A stretch of DNA of 64,000 nt from JAEUKA01 sp035328405 (GTDB taxonomy: Bacteria > Myxococcota_A > Polyangia > Palsa-1104 > JAEUJZ01). A model generated the notes under the pieces. It was given only the letters and a program-made list of their open reading frames with translations, made no database searches and was not told where the DNA came from. Below are positions 42,800 through 50,613 of this stretch, piece by piece (position 1 is the stretch's first letter; the number at the start of each line of letters is the position of its first letter). The DNA is taken from the NCBI GenBank assembly GCA_035328405.1, contig DAOLIT010000017.1:1-64000 (forward strand), read 5' to 3'. Made by a program: the position numbers and the translations under genes.

Positions 42800-44476
42800 T
42801 TAGCGGGTGAGTTTTTTGTATTTGATGCGGTGCGGCTGATCGGCGTCTTTGCCTAGGCGGCGGCGGCGATCTTGTTCGTAGTCGCGGCAGTTGCCGGCAA
42901 ACCAGACGACGCGGCTGTCGCCCTCGAAGGCGAGGATGTGGGTGGCGATGCGATCGAGGAACCAACGGTCGTGGCTGATGACGAGGGCGCACCCGGCAAA
43001 GTTGAGCAGGGCCTCTTCGAGGGCGCGGAGGGTATCTACATCGAGGTCGTTGGTCGGTTCGTCGAGGAGCAGGAGGTTGCCGCCCGTGCGGAGCATCTTG
43101 GCCAAATGGACGCGGTTGCGCTCGCCGCCGGAGAGGTCTTTGACGCGCTTTTGCTGGTCTTGGCCTTTGAAGCCGAATTGGCCGACGTAGGCGCGGCTTT
43201 GGACGCGGCGCTTGCCCATCTCGAAGGTTTCAATGCCGGACGAGATTTCCTCCCAAACGGTTTTGTCGCCGGACAGGGCGTCGCGGCTTTGATCGACGTA
43301 GGCAAACTGGACGGTTTCGCCGATGGTGAGGGTGCCCTTGTCAGGCTTTTCTTGGCCCACGAGCATGCGAAAAAGGGTGGTTTTGCCGGCTCCGTTGGGT
43401 CCGATGATGCCGACGATGCCGCCGCGCGGAAGGCGGAAGGACATGTCGTCGAACAAAAGGCGATCGCCGTAGGCTTTCTGAAGTCCCTCGGCGACGACCA
43501 CGATGTCTCCCAAACGGGGCGCGGGCGGGATGGAGATTTCGGCGACCTCTTGGCGGGCCTCTTGGGACTGCTTGAGGAGCTCTTCGTATGCGGTGAGGCG
43601 GGCTTTGCTTTTGGCCTGGCGGGCCTTGGGAGCGGCGCGGACCCATTCGAGTTCGCGCTCGAGGGTTTTTTGGCGGGCTGATTCCTGCTTTTCTTCGACG
43701 GCGAGCCGTTTTTTCTTTTGCTCCAGCCAAGACGAATAGTTGCCTTGCCAGGGGATGCCTTGGCCGCGATCGAGTTCCAAAATCCAACCGGCCACGTTGT
43801 CGAGGAAGTATCGATCGTGGGTGATGGCGACGACAGTGCCGGGAAATTCGGCCAAATGACGTTCGAGCCAGAACACAGAATCGGAGTCGAGGTGGTTGGT
43901 CGGTTCGTCGAGGAGGAGCAGGTCCGGCTTTTCGAGGAGCACGCGACAAAGCGCGACGCGGCGACGCTCACCGCCGGACAAAACGGTCACGTCTTGGTCG
44001 GGCGGAGGCAGGCGGAGGGCGTCCATGGCGATCTCAAGCTGGCGTTCCACGTCCCACGCGCCTTGGGCCTCGATTTGGTCTTGGACGCGGCCATGTTCGG
44101 CGATGAGTTTGTCCATTTCGTCTTGCGGCAGGTCTTCGCCGAGGCGCATCGACAATTCCTCGTAATGCTTGAGGAGATCGAGCTGGTCTTTGACGGCGAG
44201 TGCGACGTTGCCGTAGACCGTTTTGTCAGGATCGAGCTTGGGTTCCTGTGGCAAATAACCGACGCGGATGCCATCGGCGGGGCGGGCCTCGCCCAAAAAG
44301 TCTTTCTCGACGCCGGCCATGATGCGCAACAGGGTGCTTTTGCCCGCGCCGTTTCCACCGATGACGCCGATTTTTGCGCCGGGCAGAAACGACAACCAAA
44401 TGCCTTTGAGGATTTCTCGCGAAGGTGGCACGACCTTGCGCAGGTCCTGCATCGTGAAGATGTATTGAGCAGCCAT
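42800..44476 (-). CDS. ettA: Energy-dependent translational throttle protein EttA
   Basis: A 558-residue ABC-F ATPase that binds the ribosomal E site and gates the first peptide bond according to ATP/ADP. Two nucleotide-binding domains: GGNGAGKST with LSGGERRRV and LLLLDEPTNHLD; then GPNGAGKTT with LSGGERNRV and LLLLDEPTNDLD. The EttA-type arm lies in domain 1 and the interdomain linker is rich in Lys, Arg and Glu. The start MAAQYIF at 44476 matches the family (E. coli EttA is 555 residues); the frame runs further upstream into the tetR 3' end. Confidence 0.95.
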   Translation of the reverse strand: MAAQYIFTMQDLRKVVPPSREILKGIWLSFLPGAKIGVIGGNGAGKSTLLRIMAGVEKDFLGEARPADGIRVGYLPQEPKLDPDKTVYGNVALAVKDQLDLLKHYEELSMRLGEDLPQDEMDKLIAEHGRVQDQIEAQGAWDVERQLEIAMDALRLPPPDQDVTVLSGGERRRVALCRVLLEKPDLLLLDEPTNHLDSDSVFWLERHLAEFPGTVVAITHDRYFLDNVAGWILELDRGQGIPWQGNYSSWLEQKKKRLAVEEKQESARQKTLERELEWVRAAPKARQAKSKARLTAYEELLKQSQEARQEVAEISIPPAPRLGDIVVVAEGLQKAYGDRLLFDDMSFRLPRGGIVGIIGPNGAGKTTLFRMLVGQEKPDKGTLTIGETVQFAYVDQSRDALSGDKTVWEEISSGIETFEMGKRRVQSRAYVGQFGFKGQDQQKRVKDLSGGERNRVHLAKMLRTGGNLLLLDEPTNDLDVDTLRALEEALLNFAGCALVISHDRWFLDRIATHILAFEGDSRVVWFAGNCRDYEQDRRRRLGKDADQPHRIKYKKLTR

Positions 44477-44532
44477 GTTTCTCTCTTTGTTCAGGTTGAG
44501 CAGACGGAGCTTGGCGGCAGGCTCGGGTCCGG

Positions 44533-45276
44533 CTAGGGACGCAATAGCATTCCGCAAAGGGTGTAGGAAAGGATCTCGTGGCACACGCGATGAAGGGTGG
44601 CCTCATCGCTTGTACGGCGAACGATCCACTGCAAAGCGACTTCTTTGAGTCCACCAAGTGCAGCCTGGGACACAATTTCTGGATCGAACGAACCGAGCAA
44701 ACCCATGGCCTGTCCTTTGACAAGTGCGCCTTGGAGGAGCAAGCGGAGGCGTTCGTAGAAGTCGGCCATTTTGGCGTCGGCTTCTGCGTCGATGCCGTCG
44801 GCGACAAGAAGGACGATGCGGGTCACGTCGCGGTTTTCGGACAAGACGGCCATGACGCGGCGCAGGTTGGCTTCGATTTGTTCCAGGGGCGGCGGTGCCT
44901 GAGGGCGCATATCGACGAGGGTGACGACTTCCTGAATGCTGTGGAGAAAGCGATCGACCAAGGCGTCGAACATGGCGCGTTTTCCGTCGAAATGCAGGTA
45001 CAAGGTGCCGCGTGCGACGCCGGCTGTATCCAAAATGTCCTGGATGGCGGTGTTGTGGTAGCCGTGCTGGGCAAAGAGCGTCCGGGCGACGGAAAGAAGC
45101 TGTGCGGAACGTTCGTGACGCAACCTTTGGGCGCGGGCGACTCGTCCATCGAGTGGCTCGGTTGGGAACGCTTCGTCTGTGGGCTCGTTGGGATGGCTCG
45201 TCGGACAGGGCAGCGGCGAAAGCGATGCTGGAGAGGTCGTGGCTGGCTCGGTTTCGGTCTTGGACACGGGGCGCAT
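44533..45276 (-). CDS. TetR-family transcriptional regulator
   Basis: A 247-residue regulator with a Pro/Ser-rich N-terminal extension of about 45 residues, then a TetR DNA-binding domain (LLSVARTLFAQHGYHNTAIQDILDTAGVARGTLYLHF). The C-terminal ligand domain has conserved family shape only. It is 56 bp upstream of ettA on the same strand, so it may be the first gene of a tetR-ettA-glmU operon and possibly self-regulated. Confidence 0.88.
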   Translation of the reverse strand: MRPVSKTETEPATTSPASLSPLPCPTSHPNEPTDEAFPTEPLDGRVARAQRLRHERSAQLLSVARTLFAQHGYHNTAIQDILDTAGVARGTLYLHFDGKRAMFDALVDRFLHSIQEVVTLVDMRPQAPPPLEQIEANLRRVMAVLSENRDVTRIVLLVADGIDAEADAKMADFYERLRLLLQGALVKGQAMGLLGSFDPEIVSQAALGGLKEVALQWIVRRTSDEATLHRVCHEILSYTLCGMLLRP

Positions 45277-45385
45277 GCTATCAGCACTTTTGGTTTTTTT
45301 TGTCGCTTGTGTCGCAGCGAGGCCGGTCTGTCCGCCTGAGAACGGCTGCTCCGCACAAAGTAATCGAATAACCTAGCGATACTGC

Positions 45386-45415
45386 TTGACAATCCTTGGG
45401 CGCATGAGAGAACAT
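45386..45415 (+). promoter_or_regulatory. Possible sigma70-type promoter for the RHH operon
   Basis: A perfect TTGACA at 45386-45391 followed after 18 bases by GAACAT, a weak -10. It lies about 140 bp before the RHH gene. The rest of the 281-bp region between the tetR start and this gene shows nothing else recognisable. Confidence 0.4.
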
Positions 45416-45557
45416 ATTTCTTGTGAAGTGGCTCACTGGTTCCAAGGCAGTTGAAGGGCCCGTGCAAGGACAGGGAAACAGCGAGTTTTTCGCGCAAAAT
45501 CAAAATTGGTTGTAGAAACACACACACGAGGGGCAAGACCCTCACATGGAGGCCAAG

Positions 45558-45764
45558 ATGGCTGGTTCGGATAAAAGAAAACAAAGTCTGTACTTCCCCG
45601 AGGACATGCTGAAGGAAATCCAAGAAGAGGCGACCCGCCAGGACCGTTCTCTGTCGTGGATTGTTCAAAAAGCGTGGAAAATTGCTCGCAACGAAATTCG
45701 CAGGTATCCCTCGGTGAATGAAATCGAGGGAGGAGACGACGACGAGCGCGGCAGCAAAGAATAG
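45558..45764 (+). CDS. Ribbon-helix-helix (Arc/CopG-like) small regulator
   Basis: A 68-residue protein: KQSLYFPEDMLKEIQEEATRQDRSLSWIVQKAW is a clear ribbon-helix-helix DNA-binding pattern, resembling the small RHH family (TIGR04563-like) that I associate with myxobacteria; that family name is from memory. The tail is acidic (EGGDDDERGSKE). GGAGG five bases before ATG 45558 favours this start over the ATG 12 bases earlier, which lies upstream of that site. It overlaps the following hydrolase frame. Confidence 0.8.
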   Translation: MAGSDKRKQSLYFPEDMLKEIQEEATRQDRSLSWIVQKAWKIARNEIRRYPSVNEIEGGDDDERGSKE

Positions 45765-46677
45765 CGGCGACTCGCGGGACCCTTTGTCCCGCCGTCGAGG
45801 AAAGCGGCACTCCGGCTTTGCAGAAAGTCGGGACGGTGCCGCTATTTTTTTTGAGGTCGTCGGGCAGCCGCTACCGGCAAAGACGTTGGTGCTTTGCGAC
45901 GGTCTCGGCTGCGATGGATACGTTTGGAAGTATTTGCAGTGGGCGCTTTCGGATCGTTTTCGTTTGGTTCATTTGCAGTATCGGGGGCACGGGCGCACAC
46001 CGTTGCCGACTGATTTTGGACACGTTTCGATGGATGACTTTGCCGCCGATGTACTGGCGGTAATGGATGCGACCGAGACGGAAACAGCGGTGTTGTGTGG
46101 GCACTCGATGGGTGTGCAGGTTTGTTTGGAAACCTACCGTCAGAGTCCGTGTCGGTGCGCAGGGCTTGTCCTTGTGTGCGGCAGCTACCGCAATCCGCTC
46201 AAGACGTTCAAAGGCAAAGAGACGCTCGCGAAACTTTTGCCGGCGTTGCAGGCGGCGGTGGGGCATGTGCCCCGGCTGGTGGGAGCGTTTTGGAAACGGC
46301 TTCTGCCGCTCGACTTGTCGTTTCAAATTGCGCAGCGCGTCGAACTGAACGGCGAGCTCATTCACCGCGAAGACTTTGTGCCGTATTTGGAAGGCCTGTC
46401 GCGGATGGACCCGCGCATGTTTGTTGCGACGATGGCGGCAGCCGCGCAACACGATGCGCAAGACTTGTTGCCGCTGATCGCGGTTCCAACGCTGATTTTG
46501 ACCGCGCGGCGCGATTCGTTTACGCCGATGGCACTCTCGCAAGAGATGCGCGACAAAATTCCTTCGTCGGAACTCTACGTGGTGGAAGAGGGAACACACA
46601 CTGCGCCGATCGAACGACCGGCGGAGGTGACTCAGGTGGTCGAGAAGTTTCTTTCTGAGCGGGCTTTTCCGCCGTGA
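45718..46677 (+). CDS. Alpha/beta hydrolase
   Basis: A 319-residue hydrolase with nucleophile S130 in GHSMG, an acid in TARRDSFTP and the catalytic His in EGTHTAPIE. HLQYRGHGRTPLP is the oxyanion-side region. Substrate cannot be predicted. The first 35 residues are atypical and overlap the RHH gene; a TTG at 45784 could be the true start. The last bases overlap the next gene (GTGA). Confidence 0.83.
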   Translation: MKSREETTTSAAAKNSGDSRDPLSRRRGKRHSGFAESRDGAAIFFEVVGQPLPAKTLVLCDGLGCDGYVWKYLQWALSDRFRLVHLQYRGHGRTPLPTDFGHVSMDDFAADVLAVMDATETETAVLCGHSMGVQVCLETYRQSPCRCAGLVLVCGSYRNPLKTFKGKETLAKLLPALQAAVGHVPRLVGAFWKRLLPLDLSFQIAQRVELNGELIHREDFVPYLEGLSRMDPRMFVATMAAAAQHDAQDLLPLIAVPTLILTARRDSFTPMALSQEMRDKIPSSELYVVEEGTHTAPIERPAEVTQVVEKFLSERAFPP

Positions 46678-47273
46678 CGAACCCGACGCTGCCGCCGGAA
46701 GAACCTTCTTTGACCCACCGCTCGCACTGGGTCAATTCGTTGCTGCTTTGGTCCATGCGCGTCGGCATTGTCGTGATGCTGATCGTCACAGGCGTTTACG
46801 TGGCGCGATGGAACCAATTGACCGACGAGCAAGAAGAGATGGTTCGCTACGTGGAAGTGAACATTCCTGCGGTCGAATATCACGAGGCACCGATCCTGTC
46901 GCAGATTGACCTTCTTTTGCGGGACAAAACGCAGCGTCCCGAGGCGGCGCGAAAACAACTTTCGGACGAACTCATGCCTGCTCTCGTGCGGCTGCGGAAA
47001 GTGGCGGATGGGCCCGTTGCGGCGGCCAAAACACCTGCGGTCAAACAGCTCGCCGAGGAATACCGACAAAGCGTCGAGGAACTCATCAATGTCTGCCGGA
47101 CGACGATTCGGGTGATCGACGATCCGAAGCTGGGTGAAAAAGAAGGCTATTCGCAGGTGTTGGAAGCGTTGCGGCGCGCAGTCGGCAAGAACCGAGCATG
47201 GCGCGAACACGTCGCGGAAACGACGGCTCGGCTGAAACTAAAAGGCGTCAAAGGTCGCGCGACCGCGAAGTAG
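46674..47273 (+). CDS. Single-pass membrane protein, coiled-coil-like, unknown function
   Basis: A 199-residue protein with one transmembrane helix (WSMRVGIVVMLIVTGVYVA, about 26-45) and a helical, charged soluble domain. The GTG start overlaps the hydrolase stop by four bases, so they are coupled. I do not recognise it. It is convergent with nrdJ, with 13 bp between stops. Confidence 0.6.
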   Translation: MTNPTLPPEEPSLTHRSHWVNSLLLWSMRVGIVVMLIVTGVYVARWNQLTDEQEEMVRYVEVNIPAVEYHEAPILSQIDLLLRDKTQRPEAARKQLSDELMPALVRLRKVADGPVAAAKTPAVKQLAEEYRQSVEELINVCRTTIRVIDDPKLGEKEGYSQVLEALRRAVGKNRAWREHVAETTARLKLKGVKGRATAK

Positions 47274-47286
47274 TGCGACCAGCGCC

Positions 47287-50286
47287 TCAGGAACAGCCGG
47301 ACGTTGAGCCACAATTCAAGCATTTGTGGCATGCGCCCGAGCGAACCATGATGGTTCCACATTCGTGACATGTGGGCGCGTCGGTTTCGGCTCGAAAGGC
47401 GCGGCTGGTCTCAGTCGCGAGAAGCGCACCCAAATGCGGCAACGATGTCGCAGAAGGCGCGGGCACAGCCTGCGTCGAGGGCGCGGGCGTGGGAAGGTTC
47501 ATTTCAAGCTGCTCGGCTTGCACTTGTTCGGGCAAAAACTTCGCTTCGAGCCAGCGGAACAAGTAATCCATGATCGAACTGGCCCTCGGGATTTCGGGAT
47601 TTCCGGTCCAGCCAGACGGCTCAAAGCGGGTGCGGCTGAACTTGTCCACGAGCAGACCGAGCGGCACGCCGTGCTGAAGCGCGAGCGAAACCGCCGTCGC
47701 AAATGAATCCATAAGACCCGAAATGGTTGAACCTTCTTTGGCCATGCGTACAAAAATCTCACCGGGGGAACCGTCGTCGTACATGCCGACATGTAGGTAG
47801 CCGTCGTGACCGGCAATCGCAAACTTGTGCGTGATCGAGCGACGCTCGGCGGGGAGTTTCCGACGGACAGCCATCGGCGGACCTTTCGGATTCGTGAGCG
47901 CAGCGACCTTTTGCAAAAAATCCTCGAGAGACAATTCGGTTCCGTTCACAAGCTGCTGCTGCACATGCGCCGGCAAAAGGTGGAAGAGCGTCTGGAGCGG
48001 CTTGGGAAACTCGGTACTGGTACCGCTCGGATTTTGGGTTTTGGACGTGGAGACGGGCTGGCTGCGTTTGCAGCCGTCGCGGTAGATCGCAATCGCCTTC
48101 AAACCAAGTTGCCAGGCCTGCATGTAGGCGGCTTCGATGTCCGCAACGGTGGCATCACTCGGCAGGTTCACTGTCTTGCTGATGGCCCCCGAGAGGAAGG
48201 GCTGGACGGCGGCCATCATTTTGATGTGCCCGACGGGATGAATCGAACGGGTACCGTGTTGTGCGCGGAATGCACAGTCGAATACGGGCAAATGTTCCGG
48301 CAGAAGGCTTTGGGCACCTTCGATCGTGTCGTGGCTGCTGATGTGATCGAGGATCTGCTTTTGTGCGGCACCGTCATATTGAAGCTGCGAAAGGGCTTCG
48401 GTCACGCTTTGGTTTGTGATTTTGAGCATGCCGCCACCGACGAGACGCTTGTATTTCACGAGCGCGATGTCAGGTTCAACGCCCGTGGTGTCGCAATCCA
48501 TCATGAAGCCGATGGTTCCGGTCGGTGCGAGCACGGTCGCTTGTGCGTTGCGGAAACCGTGAAGCTCCCCGACGAAAATCGCTTCGTCCCAGGCAGAACG
48601 TGCGGCTTGGAGCATTTCGTAGGGACAAGACGCTGAATCGATCTGATCGACATACTGCCGGTGCTTGCGCATGACTGACAGGAACGGCGCTCGGTTTTTG
48701 TCAAAAGCGGCGAAGGGACCGCTGTGGTGTTTCGCGATCTCTGCGCTCATCCGATAGGCGCGCCCGCCCATGAGCGCAGTGATGGCACCGGCGTAGGCTC
48801 GCCCCGCGTCGGAATCGTAGGGCAGCCCGCGTGACATGAGCAACGCACCCAAGTTTGCATACCCAAGGCCGAGCGGCCTGAACAATCGGCTGTTCTCAGC
48901 GATCTTTTCCGTCGGATAGCGAGCATTATCCACGATGATTTCTTGCGCCAAAATCGTCAGATCGACGGCGTGCTCAAACGATTCGATGTCGAAATCGCCG
49001 GCCTGGGGATGTCCAACGGGATGCTGGAACTTGCGCAGGTTCAAACTGGCCAAGTTGCAGGCACTGTCGTCGAGAAACATGTATTCCGAGCACGGATTGG
49101 ATGCATTGATTCGACCCGATTCGGGACACGGATGCCAGGCATTGATGGTCGTGTCGAACTGCAAACCCGGATCGCCGCATTGGTGCGCAGCCTCGGCGAT
49201 TTGTCGCCAAAGTTCGCGGGCTCGGTAGCTGTCCACGACTTTGCCTGTCGTCACGCCGCGCGTGTGCCAGGGCTTGTCGTGGACGACCGACTCCATGAAA
49301 CCGTCGGTCACACGCACCGAATTGTTGCTGTTTTGGAAGAAGATGGAGTTGTAGGCTTCTCCATTGAAACTGCCGTCGTAGCCGGCTTCGATGAGCGCCC
49401 AAGCTTTCTTTTCCTCGGTCGCTTTGCAGTGGATGTATTCAACGATGTCGGGATGGTCCGCGTTCAGGATGACCATCTTGGCTGCTCGACGGGTTTTGCC
49501 GCCGGACTTGATGACTCCGGCGAAAGCGTCAAAGCCCTTCATAAACGACACGGGACCAGACGCACCGCCTCCGCCTTGCAACGACTCTCGAGAACTGCGG
49601 ATCGACGAAAAGTTCGTGCCGGTGCCAGACCCGAATTTGAACAACATGCCCTCGGTCTTTGCGAGGGACAAAATGCTGTCCATCGTGTCCTGGACGCTGT
49701 TGATGAAACACGCCGAACACTGCGGCTGCGTTTCGACGCCGACGTTGAACCAAACGGGCGAGTTAAACGCCATCTTTTGATGAAGCAGAAGGTGGGTCAG
49801 TTCGCAGCGGAAATTCTCCGCGTCAGAGTCCGTGCGGAAGTAGCCGTCTTTTTGTCCCCAGCCGGTGATGGTGGAAACCACGCGGTCGATGAGTTGCCGC
49901 ATCGAGCGTTCGCGCGTCTCGGAACCGAGCGCACCGCGAAAGTACTTTTGGACGACGACATTCGTGGCGAGTTGGGACCAACTTTTGGGAAATTCGACTT
50001 CTTTTTGTTCAAAAACGACTCTGCCGTTTTCTCCGATGATGCTGGCGGTGCGCAGTTCCCATTCGACTTCGGAATAGGGGTCATGGGAAGCGAGGGTGAA
50101 CCGACGCTCGATTTTCATGCCTTTTTTGCGCGAGCCGCCCGTGCTCACCGACTTCTCGCGGCTGGCGGCACGTTTTTTGGTCGCTTTCGCCTCGCTGTCT
50201 GCTTTGGCTTTGCTCACTTTTCGACTCCCGCTTCCAAATGGTTGGGCCTTTGCCACAATGACCGCCGTCTCAGATTTTTCGAGCAT
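47287..50286 (-). CDS. nrdJ: Adenosylcobalamin-dependent (class II) ribonucleotide reductase
   Basis: A 999-residue class II reductase that makes deoxyribonucleotides without oxygen or a separate radical subunit. Typical blocks: FNSPVWFNVGVE, QCSACFINSVQDTMDSIL, GSGTGTNFSSIRSS, ASNPCSEYMFLDDSACNLASLNL, LAPTGTIGFMMDCDTTGVEPD. The C-terminus has a CxxC zinc-finger pair (TCHECGT, KCLNCGS) and the C-terminal Cys pair needed for reduction. The first about 50 residues are a Lys/Ser/Ala-rich extension. GAAGGA precedes the ATG. No small subunit or nrdR is nearby. The 5' leader is structured. Confidence 0.95.
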   Translation of the reverse strand: MLEKSETAVIVAKAQPFGSGSRKVSKAKADSEAKATKKRAASREKSVSTGGSRKKGMKIERRFTLASHDPYSEVEWELRTASIIGENGRVVFEQKEVEFPKSWSQLATNVVVQKYFRGALGSETRERSMRQLIDRVVSTITGWGQKDGYFRTDSDAENFRCELTHLLLHQKMAFNSPVWFNVGVETQPQCSACFINSVQDTMDSILSLAKTEGMLFKFGSGTGTNFSSIRSSRESLQGGGGASGPVSFMKGFDAFAGVIKSGGKTRRAAKMVILNADHPDIVEYIHCKATEEKKAWALIEAGYDGSFNGEAYNSIFFQNSNNSVRVTDGFMESVVHDKPWHTRGVTTGKVVDSYRARELWRQIAEAAHQCGDPGLQFDTTINAWHPCPESGRINASNPCSEYMFLDDSACNLASLNLRKFQHPVGHPQAGDFDIESFEHAVDLTILAQEIIVDNARYPTEKIAENSRLFRPLGLGYANLGALLMSRGLPYDSDAGRAYAGAITALMGGRAYRMSAEIAKHHSGPFAAFDKNRAPFLSVMRKHRQYVDQIDSASCPYEMLQAARSAWDEAIFVGELHGFRNAQATVLAPTGTIGFMMDCDTTGVEPDIALVKYKRLVGGGMLKITNQSVTEALSQLQYDGAAQKQILDHISSHDTIEGAQSLLPEHLPVFDCAFRAQHGTRSIHPVGHIKMMAAVQPFLSGAISKTVNLPSDATVADIEAAYMQAWQLGLKAIAIYRDGCKRSQPVSTSKTQNPSGTSTEFPKPLQTLFHLLPAHVQQQLVNGTELSLEDFLQKVAALTNPKGPPMAVRRKLPAERRSITHKFAIAGHDGYLHVGMYDDGSPGEIFVRMAKEGSTISGLMDSFATAVSLALQHGVPLGLLVDKFSRTRFEPSGWTGNPEIPRASSIMDYLFRWLEAKFLPEQVQAEQLEMNLPTPAPSTQAVPAPSATSLPHLGALLATETSRAFRAETDAPTCHECGTIMVRSGACHKCLNCGSTSGCS

Positions 50287-50323
50287 TCGTTCATTCCTTC
50301 ATAGTGACTCGGCCTGTGGTCCG

Positions 50324-50390
50324 TCGTCGGGCAATAGGATGCCCACACGGCCAGTTGCAGGCCAAGTGCTCAAACTCGCGTCCCCGACGA
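50324..50390 (-). promoter_or_regulatory. Possible structured 5' leader of nrdJ
   Basis: On the minus strand, TCGTCGGG (50383-50390 on plus) can pair with CCCGACGA (50324-50331), closing a loop that contains a GGCC-7-GGCC hairpin (50349-50363). The downstream arm also takes part in a competing GGGC/GCCC hairpin (50329-50344), so two folds exclude each other. The element ends 37 bases before the start codon. I looked for the B12-box and other cobalamin-riboswitch consensus parts and did not find them. The remaining bases from 50391 to 50613 show no gene or clear terminator. Confidence 0.35.
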
Positions 50391-50613
50391 GCTGAAATGG
50401 TTGTGTTGCCGGTTCAGGTGTTGCTTTGCTCTCAGCGCAGCGACGAAAAAACGACTCCGAAAAAGCAAAGAGCCGCAACGCCAAGAGGAACGCTACTTAC
50501 CATGTAGGGTAACGCAGTGCAATTCTTCAAAAAGCCGCACACAAAAAACCGCGTTTTTCCGACGAGAACTGCATGGTTTTTCAAACGCTGAAACGCCCGA
50601 CCAATGGGTCTGC

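Noticed and set aside
50287..50480. Classical cobalamin riboswitch before nrdJ
   Set aside because: No B12 box or related consensus could be found on the minus strand; only the weaker pairing reported separately.
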